From an uncultured Lachnospiraceae bacterium (GTDB lineage Bacteria > Bacillota > Clostridia > Lachnospirales > Lachnospiraceae): a stretch of 64,000 nucleotides of DNA. The stretch lies in NCBI GenBank assembly GCA_947630025.1, contig CANRFZ010000004.1, positions 110,738 through 174,737 of the forward strand, given 5' to 3'. A model generated the notes under the pieces. The model searched no databases. It had not been told where the DNA came from and saw only the letters and a program-made list of their open reading frames with translations. Shown piece after piece: positions 1 through 8,356 of the stretch (position 1 is the stretch's first letter; every line of letters starts with the position of its first letter). A program made the translations under genes and the position numbers.

Positions 1-507
1 TGAGATCCAACACCCCTTGCCTATTCTAAGCGTCTTCCCCCATAATGATTTTTCATTGTTGGAAGTATTAATCGTAATATTTTGATTAATAACTAAAAAA
101 TCGCTATATTCAGCATTCCCTATTACACTTCCTACCGCATGGTTAAATAGGAATATATTGGGCAATCCGGCCTTATAGGAAACAAAAAAACCATGAAGAA
201 TCCTATTCAAATACATGAGTTTGTCACATACCATCCTATTGTGTGAACGTGTCCATAACGTGTTGGCAAAATAATATAAAAACTGCGCGTATTGATCACT
301 GTGTAGATGGGAGAAAAAAGTCTGCCCCGCATCGTTGCAATAACTTGTGTCTGCCACAAAAGAAAAACTATATTCCAACCGTTCAAGCGCTATGGCAAAC
401 GCCTCGTCTATTCCCCCCCCCGATAGCTCTGCATTGTCCGGAAAATACAGGGCACACTGGCGAAGCACATATTGTTTTAATTCCTGTTTGGACATTGACA
501 TATTCAT
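1..507 (-). CDS. Hexapeptide acetyltransferase, serine acetyltransferase-like (3' end outside window)
   Basis: Reading starts at ATG 507, preceded by a GGGGAG ribosome-binding site, and runs open off the left edge, giving 169 residues. The protein is clearly a paralogue of the complete 228-aa product at 17900-18586: both carry an FFSHLH-x-DQY motif, a YKAGLP-N/D-IF motif and a VxGNA stretch leading into the hexapeptide region. The family transfers acetyl groups from acetyl-CoA; serine acetyltransferase is the closest textbook relative, and in this setting a sugar amine or hydroxyl acceptor is more likely (inference). It is the last gene of the left operon visible here, 47 bases after the PIG-L gene. 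A run of nine C (413-421) encodes three glycines at about residues 30-32 where the paralogue has an ordinary KGEDV stretch. The frame is open in this copy. Confidence 0.8.
   Translation of the reverse strand, partial: MNMSMSKQELKQYVLRQCALYFPDNAELSGGGIDEAFAIALERLEYSFSFVADTSYCNDAGQTFFSHLHSDQYAQFLYYFANTLWTRSHNRMVCDKLMYLNRILHGFFVSYKAGLPNIFLFNHAVGSVIGNAEYSDFLVINQNITINTSNNEKSLWGKTLRIGKGCWIS
413..421. repeat. Poly-C tract (C9), in frame
   Basis: Nine C on the plus strand, read as nine G in the minus-strand acetyltransferase gene, encoding part of Ser-Gly-Gly-Gly. A change of one base would truncate the protein near residue 32. This copy is in the ON frame. Confidence 0.85.
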
Positions 508-554
508 GACGCATTCTCCCCGCCGCTTATCAACAATGGCTTGCCCTTCCTCTC

Positions 555-1214
555 CTAACCGTCTATCATCTTCACCACCCGGAAGCTTTCCGCGTAGCGC
601 ACGCCTGCCTCACTTCCCCGCAGTGTCGCGAGCGCTCTGATGGCCTCCTGATTTCTGGGAAACGGGTGTGCCCCCATCTCCGTGTCATAGATTGACGCCG
701 CCTGTAATTTTCCCTCCAGCGTATGTGATATATCAAAATAGAAATTCGGCGAAAAAGGATTCTCCGGTCTTCCGTAATTGGTCTCAGACAGGATTTCCAT
801 CGTCATCACCATCCTGACGCTCGGATGCCGGAACACCTTGGTGCACGCCAGACACCAGTCGAATACCCGCCTGTGATCCGAGTGAATGTCATTGTAGTCC
901 GGCAGGAAGATCCAGTTTGCCCCTATCTCGCTGATATACTGTCCTATCATGCCGATAGCCTCATCATCCGCCACCTCCCTCAATTTGGTGGTAGGCAAAC
1001 GCAGATTTCTGACGCTATCGAAACCATAGAACTCGCTGATTTTCCCGATCTGCTCTCTCCGCCGCTCTATCTGTTCCGTCGTATATCCCAGCTTTTCGTG
1101 CAGATCCGTGATATTGAGCCAGTAGAGCCGGTGCTTTTCACGCAGCTTTAACAACGTGCCGCCCGCGCCCAGCGTCTCGTCGTCCGGATGTGGAGATACC
1201 ACCAATACATTCAT
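555..1214 (-). CDS. PIG-L/LmbE family N-deacetylase
   Basis: A 219-aa protein of the PIG-L deacetylase family, zinc hydrolases that remove N-acetyl groups from GlcNAc-type sugars or related amides. The zinc-binding signature PHPDDE lies at residues 8-13 and the second family motif HSDHRRV near residue 115. No signal peptide is present, so it should act on a cytoplasmic sugar or sugar nucleotide. The ATG at 1214 overlaps the stop of the formyltransferase-like gene by 4 bases (ATGA type), which implies translational coupling. Beside formyltransferases and an acetyltransferase, a plausible role is to free an amine that is then re-acylated (inference). The exact substrate cannot be told from the sequence. 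Confidence 0.85.
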   Translation of the reverse strand: MNVLVVSPHPDDETLGAGGTLLKLREKHRLYWLNITDLHEKLGYTTEQIERRREQIGKISEFYGFDSVRNLRLPTTKLREVADDEAIGMIGQYISEIGANWIFLPDYNDIHSDHRRVFDWCLACTKVFRHPSVRMVMTMEILSETNYGRPENPFSPNFYFDISHTLEGKLQAASIYDTEMGAHPFPRNQEAIRALATLRGSEAGVRYAESFRVVKMIDG

Positions 1215-2098
1215 AGCAGATATCCCCCTTCCTGCAGGCTGATATTGTCACAGTCCAGAATGTGCACCGCACCTTCCCCTGTCTTGACGACAAAATCCCG
1301 ATCGGAACTGACCTTGATAATTCTGCCCGGCTCCCAATACACGGCAACGGGCTCACGCCAGACCTCTGCACGCCAGACTTTGTATTCTTCTCCCTGATGG
1401 CAAAAATGTGCGCCCACATACGGATGGGTCAGTGCGCGTATCAAATTGTAAATGCTTTCGGCGCTCATCCGCCAGTCAATCCGACCGTCCTCTTTGCCGC
1501 GCTTACGCCAGCTATTACCGCCCGCATTCGCACGGACATAAGGGAAACGTCCCGTCTTCTCCGCATATTCTGTAAATTCTATCATCTGCCGTGCGGCGCT
1601 CTCTGCCACCTTCTGATAGAGCGATCCTGCATCGTCTTCAGGCGAAATCGTGATCGGCACCTGACTAATGATATCCCCTGCATCCGCCTCCGGCGTCATC
1701 TTGAAAAAAGTGGAAGCGGTCTCCGGCAGTCCCAGCGCCAGTGCCCAGATCAGCGGATGTCTGCCGCGATTATTCGGCAGCGCGGCAGGATGAAAACCGA
1801 TCCCGCCCATAGGAGGAATCTGCAGGATTTCTTCCGACAATAGCTTAGACCAGCCAAAACAGTAGATGACATCCGGTGCAGTATCACGTATGAATGCCTC
1901 AATAGCTCCCTTATCGGCTTCTTCCTCGCATATAAAAGGGATTTTCTGCTGCCGGCACAACGGAGCGAGCGACTGAAAATCAGCGTTGAACGCGCTGCTC
2001 CCTCTCGTGACCACCCCTGCAATCTGCTTTCCATGCTCCAACAATGTCTGAAACAGTACAACAGACGACTGCACACAACCGATAAAACAAATCTTCAT
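1211..2098 (-). CDS. Formyltransferase-like protein (methionyl-tRNA/sugar formyltransferase fold)
   Basis: A 295-aa protein with the N-terminal formyltransferase fold and a C-terminal Fmt-type domain. Family members transfer formyl from N10-formyltetrahydrofolate to an amine, here presumably of an amino sugar nucleotide. The catalytic loop reads GIGFHPAALPNNRG around residues 99-112. The His (103) and the LP..RG context are kept, but the usual Asn two residues before the His is Gly101. The acidic motif EADAGDI lies at 137-143. Two other formyltransferase-like genes in the same operon keep the Asn. Loss of the Asn could mean altered chemistry or a different acyl donor. It overlaps both neighbours by 4 bases. 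Confidence 0.8.
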   Translation of the reverse strand: MKICFIGCVQSSVVLFQTLLEHGKQIAGVVTRGSSAFNADFQSLAPLCRQQKIPFICEEEADKGAIEAFIRDTAPDVIYCFGWSKLLSEEILQIPPMGGIGFHPAALPNNRGRHPLIWALALGLPETASTFFKMTPEADAGDIISQVPITISPEDDAGSLYQKVAESAARQMIEFTEYAEKTGRFPYVRANAGGNSWRKRGKEDGRIDWRMSAESIYNLIRALTHPYVGAHFCHQGEEYKVWRAEVWREPVAVYWEPGRIIKVSSDRDFVVKTGEGAVHILDCDNISLQEGGYLL

Positions 2099-3273
2099 TC
2101 CGCCACCTCCCCGACAGGAAGGTCATAGAATGCCTTCTTGATATTCACTTCACCGTTGGCAAAACGCTCCTCTAGGATACCCATAATTGCATCAGAAGTG
2201 TTCCCCGTTCCGTAAGGATTGGGAACATGGCGGACACGTTCACGGAACTCCGGCTCCGCAGCCTGCGCCATACCTTTCAGGATGTCCGCGCATTCCGGAC
2301 GGCAGTTGATAATGCTTGCCGCCTGCACACGCCCTTTCTGTCGGTCGCCGATATTGACCGTAGGGATACCAAAGGCCGGAACTTCTACAATGCCGCTGGA
2401 GGAGTTGCCGATCACCATCTCACTGTGCTTCACGGCACTCAGGTATCTTCTCATCCCCAATGACTCATAGAGACGGATATTGTTCCGGTCGGCGGCATAT
2501 TCTTCCCACATACGGTTAATCACCCTGCCGCCCGCGTCCGCGTTGGCCTTGGTACACAGATAGAGGTATTCCGGGTGCCCGTCCATCGCGCACATCAATT
2601 CCCGCATCTGTTCCTGTGCGGTATTGTCTTCCAGCGTAACAGGATGAAATGTGACCACTGCATAGGGTTTCTGCAGATCGCAGTCGATTTCCCGTGATAA
2701 CTCCTCTTTTGACAAGAGCTTTTCCTGCAGCACATTTTCCACGCCAAGGGCGCCCACATTAAATACCCGGTCAGGCTGCTCGCCCATCTGAATAACGCGC
2801 CGGCGATATACTTCCGTACTGGTAAAATGGAAATAACTCATCTTTGTGACGGAATGCCGGATTGCCTCGTCGATCAGTCCTTCCGTGGCTTCTCCGCCGT
2901 GAATATGGAAAATCGGAATCCTTGCATTCATGGCCGCGCAGCACACCGCCATAATCTCATAGCGGTCCCCCAGAACCAGAACCGCATCCGGAGCGCTTTT
3001 TTCAAAATATTCCGAAAAGCTGATCATCGCCAAGCCCATCGACTTGGACATCGCCGTCGGCGTGTCGGAGCTGAGCAGTATTTCTATTTTGTTATCAATG
3101 TGCAGTCCGTCCTGCTCTATCTCATGATAGGTAGAGCCGAACTCCGGCGACAGGTGCATCCCTGTTACCGCCAGTTCCAATGTAAAATGCAAAGAGCGGT
3201 TCAGTTTCATGATAAGCGGTCTTAACAGTCCGTATTCCGCTCTGGTTGCCGTCACAACAACAATTTTTTTCAT
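2095..3273 (-). CDS. neuC: UDP-N-acetylglucosamine 2-epimerase, hydrolysing (NeuC/LegG type)
   Basis: A 392-aa hydrolysing sugar-nucleotide 2-epimerase. Family members convert UDP-GlcNAc (or the UDP/GDP-bacillosamine-type sugar in LegG) to the free ManNAc-type sugar consumed by NeuB. Visible family features are the N-terminal TATRAEYGLL motif, LGDRYE near residue 102, HIHGGE..EG followed by D-AIRHS, and the C-terminal GNSSSGIVE loop and HVPNPYG segment. It is a close paralogue of the adjacent upstream gene (3308-4478), an unusual tandem pair. Because that neighbour is out of frame in this copy, this gene may be the only complete NeuC of the operon. The ATG at 3273 has no strong ribosome-binding site, so translation may depend on read-through from upstream. 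Confidence 0.88.
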   Translation of the reverse strand: MKKIVVVTATRAEYGLLRPLIMKLNRSLHFTLELAVTGMHLSPEFGSTYHEIEQDGLHIDNKIEILLSSDTPTAMSKSMGLAMISFSEYFEKSAPDAVLVLGDRYEIMAVCCAAMNARIPIFHIHGGEATEGLIDEAIRHSVTKMSYFHFTSTEVYRRRVIQMGEQPDRVFNVGALGVENVLQEKLLSKEELSREIDCDLQKPYAVVTFHPVTLEDNTAQEQMRELMCAMDGHPEYLYLCTKANADAGGRVINRMWEEYAADRNNIRLYESLGMRRYLSAVKHSEMVIGNSSSGIVEVPAFGIPTVNIGDRQKGRVQAASIINCRPECADILKGMAQAAEPEFRERVRHVPNPYGTGNTSDAIMGILEERFANGEVNIKKAFYDLPVGEVAE

Positions 3274-3307
3274 AATGTGCTTTGCCGCAGCACAGGATGA
3301 TAATCCG

Positions 3308-4478
3308 TTATGTCCTCTGAGAAGGGAGGTCGTAAAAGCGCTTCATCAGATCGATACGATTCTGAAACAAGAACTCCTTACAGACGGACAGGATTTTCAT
3401 ACTTGTGCTATCCGCTGCATACGGATTATGCGCTGCCCCCCCCCCGATATTTCCATTCTCTGGCTCTGTCCATCGCCTTTCCGATCTCCTCTCTGTTTGT
3501 CCCACAATGAATGACCGACTCTGCTGCCAGCCTTCCTCTCTGCCTGTCTCCGATATCCACCGTCGGCACACCCAAGGCTGGGGCCTCCACAATGCCGCTG
3601 GAAGAATTGCCAATCACCATCTCACTGTACTTCACCGCACTCAGATACCGCTTCATGCCCAGTGAAGCCACCGCGCACACATTGGGGCGTGACGACGAAT
3701 AATCATCTATCATTTCATTGATGGTACGCCCATGCGTATCTGCATTGGCCTTGGTAATCAGATACCGCATATCACAGGCATCCAGCGCCGCAAAGAGTTC
3801 TTCCACCTGTGCCCTGACATCTCCCTGTTCCAGCGTAACCGGATGAAAAGTCACAACCGCGTACGGAGCTTCCAGTGAAAATTGAAGCGCCGCCGACAGT
3901 TCCTCTCTGGACAACAGTACCGTATTCCTGATATTCTCCACGCCGAGGGCGCCGACCGTAAATACCCGATCCGGAGATTCTCCTAATTGGACAATGCGCC
4001 GGGCATATGCCTCCGTTGTCGGGAAATGCAGATAGCTGAGCTTGGTGATGGCGTGGCGGATCGCGTCGTCTGCCGCCCCTTCCGTAATCTCTCCGCCGTG
4101 GATATGCGCAATCGGAATGCAGGCATTCATGGCCGCCAGACACACCGCGAGAGCCTCGTAGCGATCTCCCAGCACAATCAGCATATCCGGCCTGTTCTCT
4201 GCAAAATATACGCCGAATCCCTCCAATGCCCGCGCCATCGCCCGGCTGGTATCGGCGCCCGAATCGCCCTCTCCCAAAATTGGAATGCGGACTGCTATCG
4301 GAAATCCGTCATCCAAAATCTCCTGAAAGGTATTGCCGAACGCCTGTGACAGATGCGTTCCCGTAACCAATAGCTGCAGTTCCAGTTCGTCGTCTTCCGC
4401 TATGCGCCGTATCAGCGGTTTTAAGAGCCCATATTCGGCTCTGGTGGCCGTCAGCACCGCGATCTTCCCATGATTCAC
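3308..4478 (-). CDS. neuC: NeuC-type 2-epimerase, phase-variable, out of frame in this copy
   Basis: Reading from ATG 4478 gives a hydrolysing 2-epimerase that ends at 3426 after 350 aa, just past a run of ten C (3436-3445). The next frame continues from the same run to a stop at 3308. That tail includes an HNPYAADSTS stretch and ends in KRFYDLPSQRT, which matches the C-terminus of the intact paralogue at 2095-3273 (NPYGTGNTSD, then AFYDLP). With nine C the product would be 389 aa, against 392 for the paralogue. The current protein lacks the conserved C-terminal segment that closes the nucleotide site and is probably weak or inactive (inference). Core motifs TATRAEYGLL, LGDRYE and HIHGGE are intact. 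Its start overlaps the neuB stop by 4 bases. Confidence 0.85.
3436..3445. repeat. Poly-C tract (C10), neuC OFF
   Basis: Ten C, read as G10 on the coding strand near the 3' end of a neuC paralogue. G10 leads to a stop within four codons. G9 (or G12) restores a 389-aa protein whose tail aligns with the intact paralogue. Confidence 0.9.
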
Positions 4479-5482
4479 AACTGCACCTCAATCAAATCAT
4501 CCGCCTCATAATCCCGGTCCGCCGTCCGCCCCAATATCTCGTTCCATCTCATAGGCGAGATACCGCTGCCGGGCCGCTTGACGGCCAGATTGTCCTCCGT
4601 GAAGACTTCCCCCTTACGGATCGACACGCCGGCCACAATGCTCTTGCGCACGATCACGAGATTTTCTCTCTCGGATGCCGTAACCCTCTTATGTCCGTCT
4701 CCCATGGCCGCCTCTATATTACGGATAGAAGCCACCATCTGTTTCAGCTCGTCCGGCTCCAGACTCGCCCGATGATCCGGCCCTTCCATGTCTCTGTCCA
4801 AAGTAAAGTGCTTCTCTATGATGGCGGCGCCCAGCGCTGCCGCCGCAATCGGCACTTCGATGCCCAGCGTATGGTCGGAGTAACCTACCGGCACCCGGAA
4901 CATTTCCCGCATCTGTTCCATAGCCCGCAGATTCACATCCTGCATGGGCGTGGGATACTGCGTGTTGCAGTGCAGCAGGGAGATATCCGCCGTGCCGGAC
5001 TGCCGCAGCACCTCCAGCGCCCGACCGATCTCCTCCGGTTCGCTCATACCCGTGGACAGGATCACCCTGCCGCCGAACGCTCCTATTGTCTTGAGCAGAG
5101 GATAGTTCGTGATCTCCCCGGAAGGGATCTTATAGGCAGCCACGCCGATCTCATGCAGGAATCTCGCACTGTCCAGATCGAAAGCCGTAGACAGGAAAAG
5201 AATTTTCTTCTCCTCGCAGTACGCCTTCAGCTCACGAAACTCGTCAAATGTCAGTTCCAGCTTCCGGATCATGTCGAGCTGGCTTCCCGCCTCGCCGACA
5301 GTCTCCTTCTGATAACTCGCTTTCTCCGCTCCGGCTGAGACGCAGTTCGTCCCGATAAAAGTCTGGAACTTTACGGCGTCCGCTTTTGCCTCCGCCGCCG
5401 CATCCACCAGCTTCTTGGCGAGCCCGATGTCTCCGTTATGATTCACTCCCGCTTCCGCGATGATAAATATGTGCTCCTGCAT
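4475..5482 (-). CDS. neuB: N-acetylneuraminate/legionaminate synthase NeuB
   Basis: A 335-aa nonulosonate synthase condensing a ManNAc-type sugar with phosphoenolpyruvate. The TIM-barrel domain starts with IIAEAGVNHNGD (residues 7-18) and carries DAVKFQTF, STAFD, IPSGE, STGMS, HCNTQYPTP and a D-PDHRASLEP stretch. The C-terminal SAF (antifreeze-like) domain follows from about residue 280. ATG 5482 was chosen over an upstream start because it has AGAAAGG before it and overlaps the stop of the preceding formyltransferase as TAATG. It sits directly before two neuC genes, the expected partners. The CMP-transferase for its product is probably the neuA at 45462-46142. Whether the product is sialic, legionaminic or pseudaminic-like cannot be fixed from sequence alone. 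Confidence 0.92.
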   Translation of the reverse strand: MQEHIFIIAEAGVNHNGDIGLAKKLVDAAAEAKADAVKFQTFIGTNCVSAGAEKASYQKETVGEAGSQLDMIRKLELTFDEFRELKAYCEEKKILFLSTAFDLDSARFLHEIGVAAYKIPSGEITNYPLLKTIGAFGGRVILSTGMSEPEEIGRALEVLRQSGTADISLLHCNTQYPTPMQDVNLRAMEQMREMFRVPVGYSDHTLGIEVPIAAAALGAAIIEKHFTLDRDMEGPDHRASLEPDELKQMVASIRNIEAAMGDGHKRVTASERENLVIVRKSIVAGVSIRKGEVFTEDNLAVKRPGSGISPMRWNEILGRTADRDYEADDLIEVQL

Positions 5483-6417
5483 TACTGTATCCTTTCTGCC
5501 GCCTGTGGCAAACTGCTCTCCACCGTCCGACAACTTCTTAGCCTGTCTCCGATCCGTACCTTGCCGTCATAGGTATATTCCAGAACTTCCAGCATAGTGT
5601 CGCCGGTCTTGACCAAAAAGCCGTCGCCCGTTCTGCCTACGACCTGTCCGACAGTGTTCTTATAGACATGACTCCCGGGAACCATCCGTGCACGGTTGAT
5701 ATAGATCGGCCTGCCGTCGATCCACGATACGGCCTGCGGCCCCGGCGTGCATAACGCCCTGATAAAATTGAAAATTTCGCGGCTGGTATGATTCCAGTCA
5801 ATGATCTCGTCGCCCTCCTGCCGCGCGCCGCAGTAGATGCCGACAGGATCGATATCCTGCTGCCGGATGCGCTCCGCCTGACCGGTCTGAATCAACTTGA
5901 TAGCCCGATACAAAACATCTGCGCAGCCTGCATAGGCCCGCTCCAGCAACGTGGCGTAATTATCCTCATCCGTGATCGGATAGGTCTCCTGCAGGATAAT
6001 ATCTCCGGTGTCGATCCCCTCATCCACATAATGAACGGTGATGCCGAACTCCTTCTCGTCATTGATAAGCGCCCAGTTCAGGATGTTCCTGCCCCGATAG
6101 AACGGCAGCTTGCCCGCATGACAGTTAATCGTCTTGTATACAGGCAGTTCTATCATCTCTCTCTTAAAAATCTGATTGAACGACATGGAGACAAATAACT
6201 CCGCGTGATACCGCTCTATCCGTTCCCTAAATTCCTGTGAATTGATATTAGCGCTCAATTCCACGGGAATCCCATGTTCTTCGGCTTTTTGCAGGAGATA
6301 GGTGTCGCGCTTATCGTACCTGACTGTCATGAACACAATCTCAATCGAATCATCCGATATGATCTTCTCGAACGCCTGATGCGCCCACGGGCCGTCCGCA
6401 AAATATCCTATCCTCAT
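5482..6417 (-). CDS. Sugar formyltransferase (Fmt/ArnA-like)
   Basis: A 311-aa formyltransferase with complete catalytic signature: NCHAGKLPFYRG (Asn98, His100) and the DTGD motif at 136-139, followed by a C-terminal Fmt-like domain. The family transfers formyl from N10-formyl-THF to an amino group; in a sugar cluster the acceptor is likely a 4-amino-4-deoxy or related amino sugar nucleotide (inference). Its ATG (6417) overlaps the 3' end of the FemAB-like gene by 4 bases. A run of eight C lies 42 bases upstream of this start, so slippage there would change where upstream translation stops relative to this start and could alter coupled expression. Its stop overlaps the start of neuB. Confidence 0.87.
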   Translation of the reverse strand: MRIGYFADGPWAHQAFEKIISDDSIEIVFMTVRYDKRDTYLLQKAEEHGIPVELSANINSQEFRERIERYHAELFVSMSFNQIFKREMIELPVYKTINCHAGKLPFYRGRNILNWALINDEKEFGITVHYVDEGIDTGDIILQETYPITDEDNYATLLERAYAGCADVLYRAIKLIQTGQAERIRQQDIDPVGIYCGARQEGDEIIDWNHTSREIFNFIRALCTPGPQAVSWIDGRPIYINRARMVPGSHVYKNTVGQVVGRTGDGFLVKTGDTMLEVLEYTYDGKVRIGDRLRSCRTVESSLPQAAERIQ

Positions 6418-7562
6418 GCGGCAAGCCCTCCGCGCCTATTTACAGGGAAGGGATTACGCCCCCCCCTGATCGAATCTGTTACACAAGTCTGCATATCAGC
6501 GTTTTCCTCCATGGCCCTGTATGTAATCATAAACGGCACATCAGCACAAAAGGAACTGTCATGTTTCTTTCTCAACCCTACCAGTTCATCAAATGCTGAC
6601 TGGTCAAAAATCGTCCTCCCAATATAAAAATCTGCAGCGCCCTGCGGACAAAAATTCCGTTTAAATCTATATAACGTATCTTCCGCTTCCGTACCGCCGC
6701 CCAGATGAAGCGCACGCATACCGTTTTGATTGGCCCAGCGAGCCGCTGATCGTAATAGTAAATTGAAAGGCGCATATTTCCGGCCCTCGATTGTCGTGCC
6801 GCCGAGGTGATAGTGCATATACCTATCGCTATACAAAAAAACAGCCGCGCTGATAATCTCCCCATCCTTTCGTGCATAAAAGAAAATAAGATGATCATTC
6901 ATATTTTTAATCAAATATGTGAAATACTCTTTTTTAAAATAATAGTACGCATCCGCCTGATGGTGCTGCATTGTCATATAGTATATCCGCAGAAATTCAT
7001 CCAGTTTCTCACCTCTGTCATGCAGCACCTCCACGGCATTCTTTTCAGCTTTCCGCACCCGATTCCTGCATTCCGACGTCATGTTTTGATCAATAGCTTC
7101 ATAGTCCGATGTATCTATCGCTACAGTTTTCTTGAGAGATTTCATTTCACATATATCCGTAAACAATCTGTGATTATGCAGCAGCGGATGAAATCTGAAA
7201 AATTGCGATACAATATGATGCCCGGCACAATAAGAAAATAATTCCGCTCTGAATCGCTCCAATACGTCATGGGTTATCTGCCCTTCCGTCAACGGCCCGC
7301 CATATCCATAGGGTGATGTCCAGTCATAATAACGACCGGTCTCCAATAGATGCCGAAATGCCCGGCTTTCCGCAATATCGTTTTGAAACATCACATACGC
7401 GATTCTGGCACCCTGCTCCTCATAATAGATAAGCAGCGGCTGCCCATCTCCGTGCAGCATCAGCGCCGCATTATATTCGTATGTAAAATAAATATCCCAT
7501 TGTTCAAAACTCTGTATCAGACAATTCCACCGTTCCCGGTTTGCCGTGTCGATTATTTCCAT
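6414..7562 (-). CDS. FemAB/GNAT-type acyl- or aminoacyltransferase
   Basis: A 382-aa protein resembling the FemAB-like GNAT fold (Acetyltransf_6 type): an N-terminal half with the GYGGP motif near residue 94 and a C-terminal GNAT half containing LHLGGGTEAEDTLYRFKRNF near residues 290-310. Members transfer aminoacyl or acyl groups to amines in peptidoglycan or glycans, so modification of an amino sugar is a reasonable role here (inference). It overlaps both neighbours. A run of eight C (6459-6466) encodes Arg-Gly-Gly about 15 residues before the end. In one slipped frame the protein ends at once after the run, in the other a few codons later, so slippage changes only the tail and the distance to the next start. 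Confidence 0.75.
   Translation of the reverse strand: MEIIDTANRERWNCLIQSFEQWDIYFTYEYNAALMLHGDGQPLLIYYEEQGARIAYVMFQNDIAESRAFRHLLETGRYYDWTSPYGYGGPLTEGQITHDVLERFRAELFSYCAGHHIVSQFFRFHPLLHNHRLFTDICEMKSLKKTVAIDTSDYEAIDQNMTSECRNRVRKAEKNAVEVLHDRGEKLDEFLRIYYMTMQHHQADAYYYFKKEYFTYLIKNMNDHLIFFYARKDGEIISAAVFLYSDRYMHYHLGGTTIEGRKYAPFNLLLRSAARWANQNGMRALHLGGGTEAEDTLYRFKRNFCPQGAADFYIGRTIFDQSAFDELVGLRKKHDSSFCADVPFMITYRAMEENADMQTCVTDSIRGGRNPFPVNRRGGLAA
6459..6466. repeat. Poly-C tract (C8) at 3' end of FemAB-like gene
   Basis: Eight C, read as AGG GGG GGG near the C-terminus. G9 gives a stop within two codons (GCG TAA). G7 gives a stop seven codons after the run. In this copy the reading ends at 6414, overlapping the next start. 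Confidence 0.75.
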
Positions 7563-8353
7563 ACATATTCCTCACAGATCAATACATATCTTTTGCCGTT
7601 TTTCTTCAACTCGATTGGTACGGATTTCCCTTTTTCGCTCTCTGCCTCATCTTCTGTTACGATTTCCCTGACTCTGTATTTCATCTGATCCAACAGAATA
7701 ACCGCACCGCCAAAATCTTTTACTGCCCTGATTTTCCGTTTTATCACATCATACGTGTCATTTTCGATGTCTATCGTATAATCGGCCTCCTGCACCTTAG
7801 GCCTGTACGTTCCCCGCTCCTTTCGCACTGTTTCTGCTATGCAGCCTTCTTGTATAAAATCTACATATCTATCCAGCACTTTCTCCAAATGTGCATCCAG
7901 CTTATGATCCAGCTCTATATAATCGCTGCTTCCTACCTCTATCTCCTCCTCACAGATGACATTTCCCTCGTCAATCCCAGTGATCTGATACAATGTCAGC
8001 CATGTCTTCTCATCGCCAAGCAGAATCGTCCATCGGAGCGGGTGCGCGCCTCGATTGTTTTCTATACTGCCTGGATGAATATTATAGAAATCGTGTCTGG
8101 CAATAATATCTCGCGGTATGATATATCCGAACTTGTAAATCAGAACTTTGTCCGTTCGAATATGATCTTCTATTCGACAAATATCCGCCTTCTCATTCAT
8201 TTCATACAAATCAATTTTTTGATCGGCAATCATCATCTTCGTTTCAGGAGAGATAACGCCCGGCTTTGTGATAATGCCGACCAGTGTCAGCCGTTCATCC
8301 GCAAGCAGGCATTGTATCATTTTCTCGGAATAACCTATATAAGTCAGGCGCAT
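7553..8353 (-). CDS. Formyltransferase-like protein
   Basis: A 266-aa protein with formyltransferase N-domain: YNIHPGSIENNRG (Asn91, His93) and DEGNVI replacing the usual DTGD. The C-terminal part is short and basic. The third formyltransferase-like protein of this operon, it is the most divergent in the acidic loop. The likely role is N-formylation of an amino sugar nucleotide, or a related one-carbon or acyl transfer (inference from family and context). ATG 8353 lies 3 bases after the stop of the ThDP enzyme gene, and the 3' end overlaps the FemAB-like gene by 10 bases, so expression is probably coupled. Confidence 0.78.
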   Translation of the reverse strand: MRLTYIGYSEKMIQCLLADERLTLVGIITKPGVISPETKMMIADQKIDLYEMNEKADICRIEDHIRTDKVLIYKFGYIIPRDIIARHDFYNIHPGSIENNRGAHPLRWTILLGDEKTWLTLYQITGIDEGNVICEEEIEVGSSDYIELDHKLDAHLEKVLDRYVDFIQEGCIAETVRKERGTYRPKVQEADYTIDIENDTYDVIKRKIRAVKDFGGAVILLDQMKYRVREIVTEDEAESEKGKSVPIELKKNGKRYVLICEEYVWK

Positions 8354-8356
8354 GAT

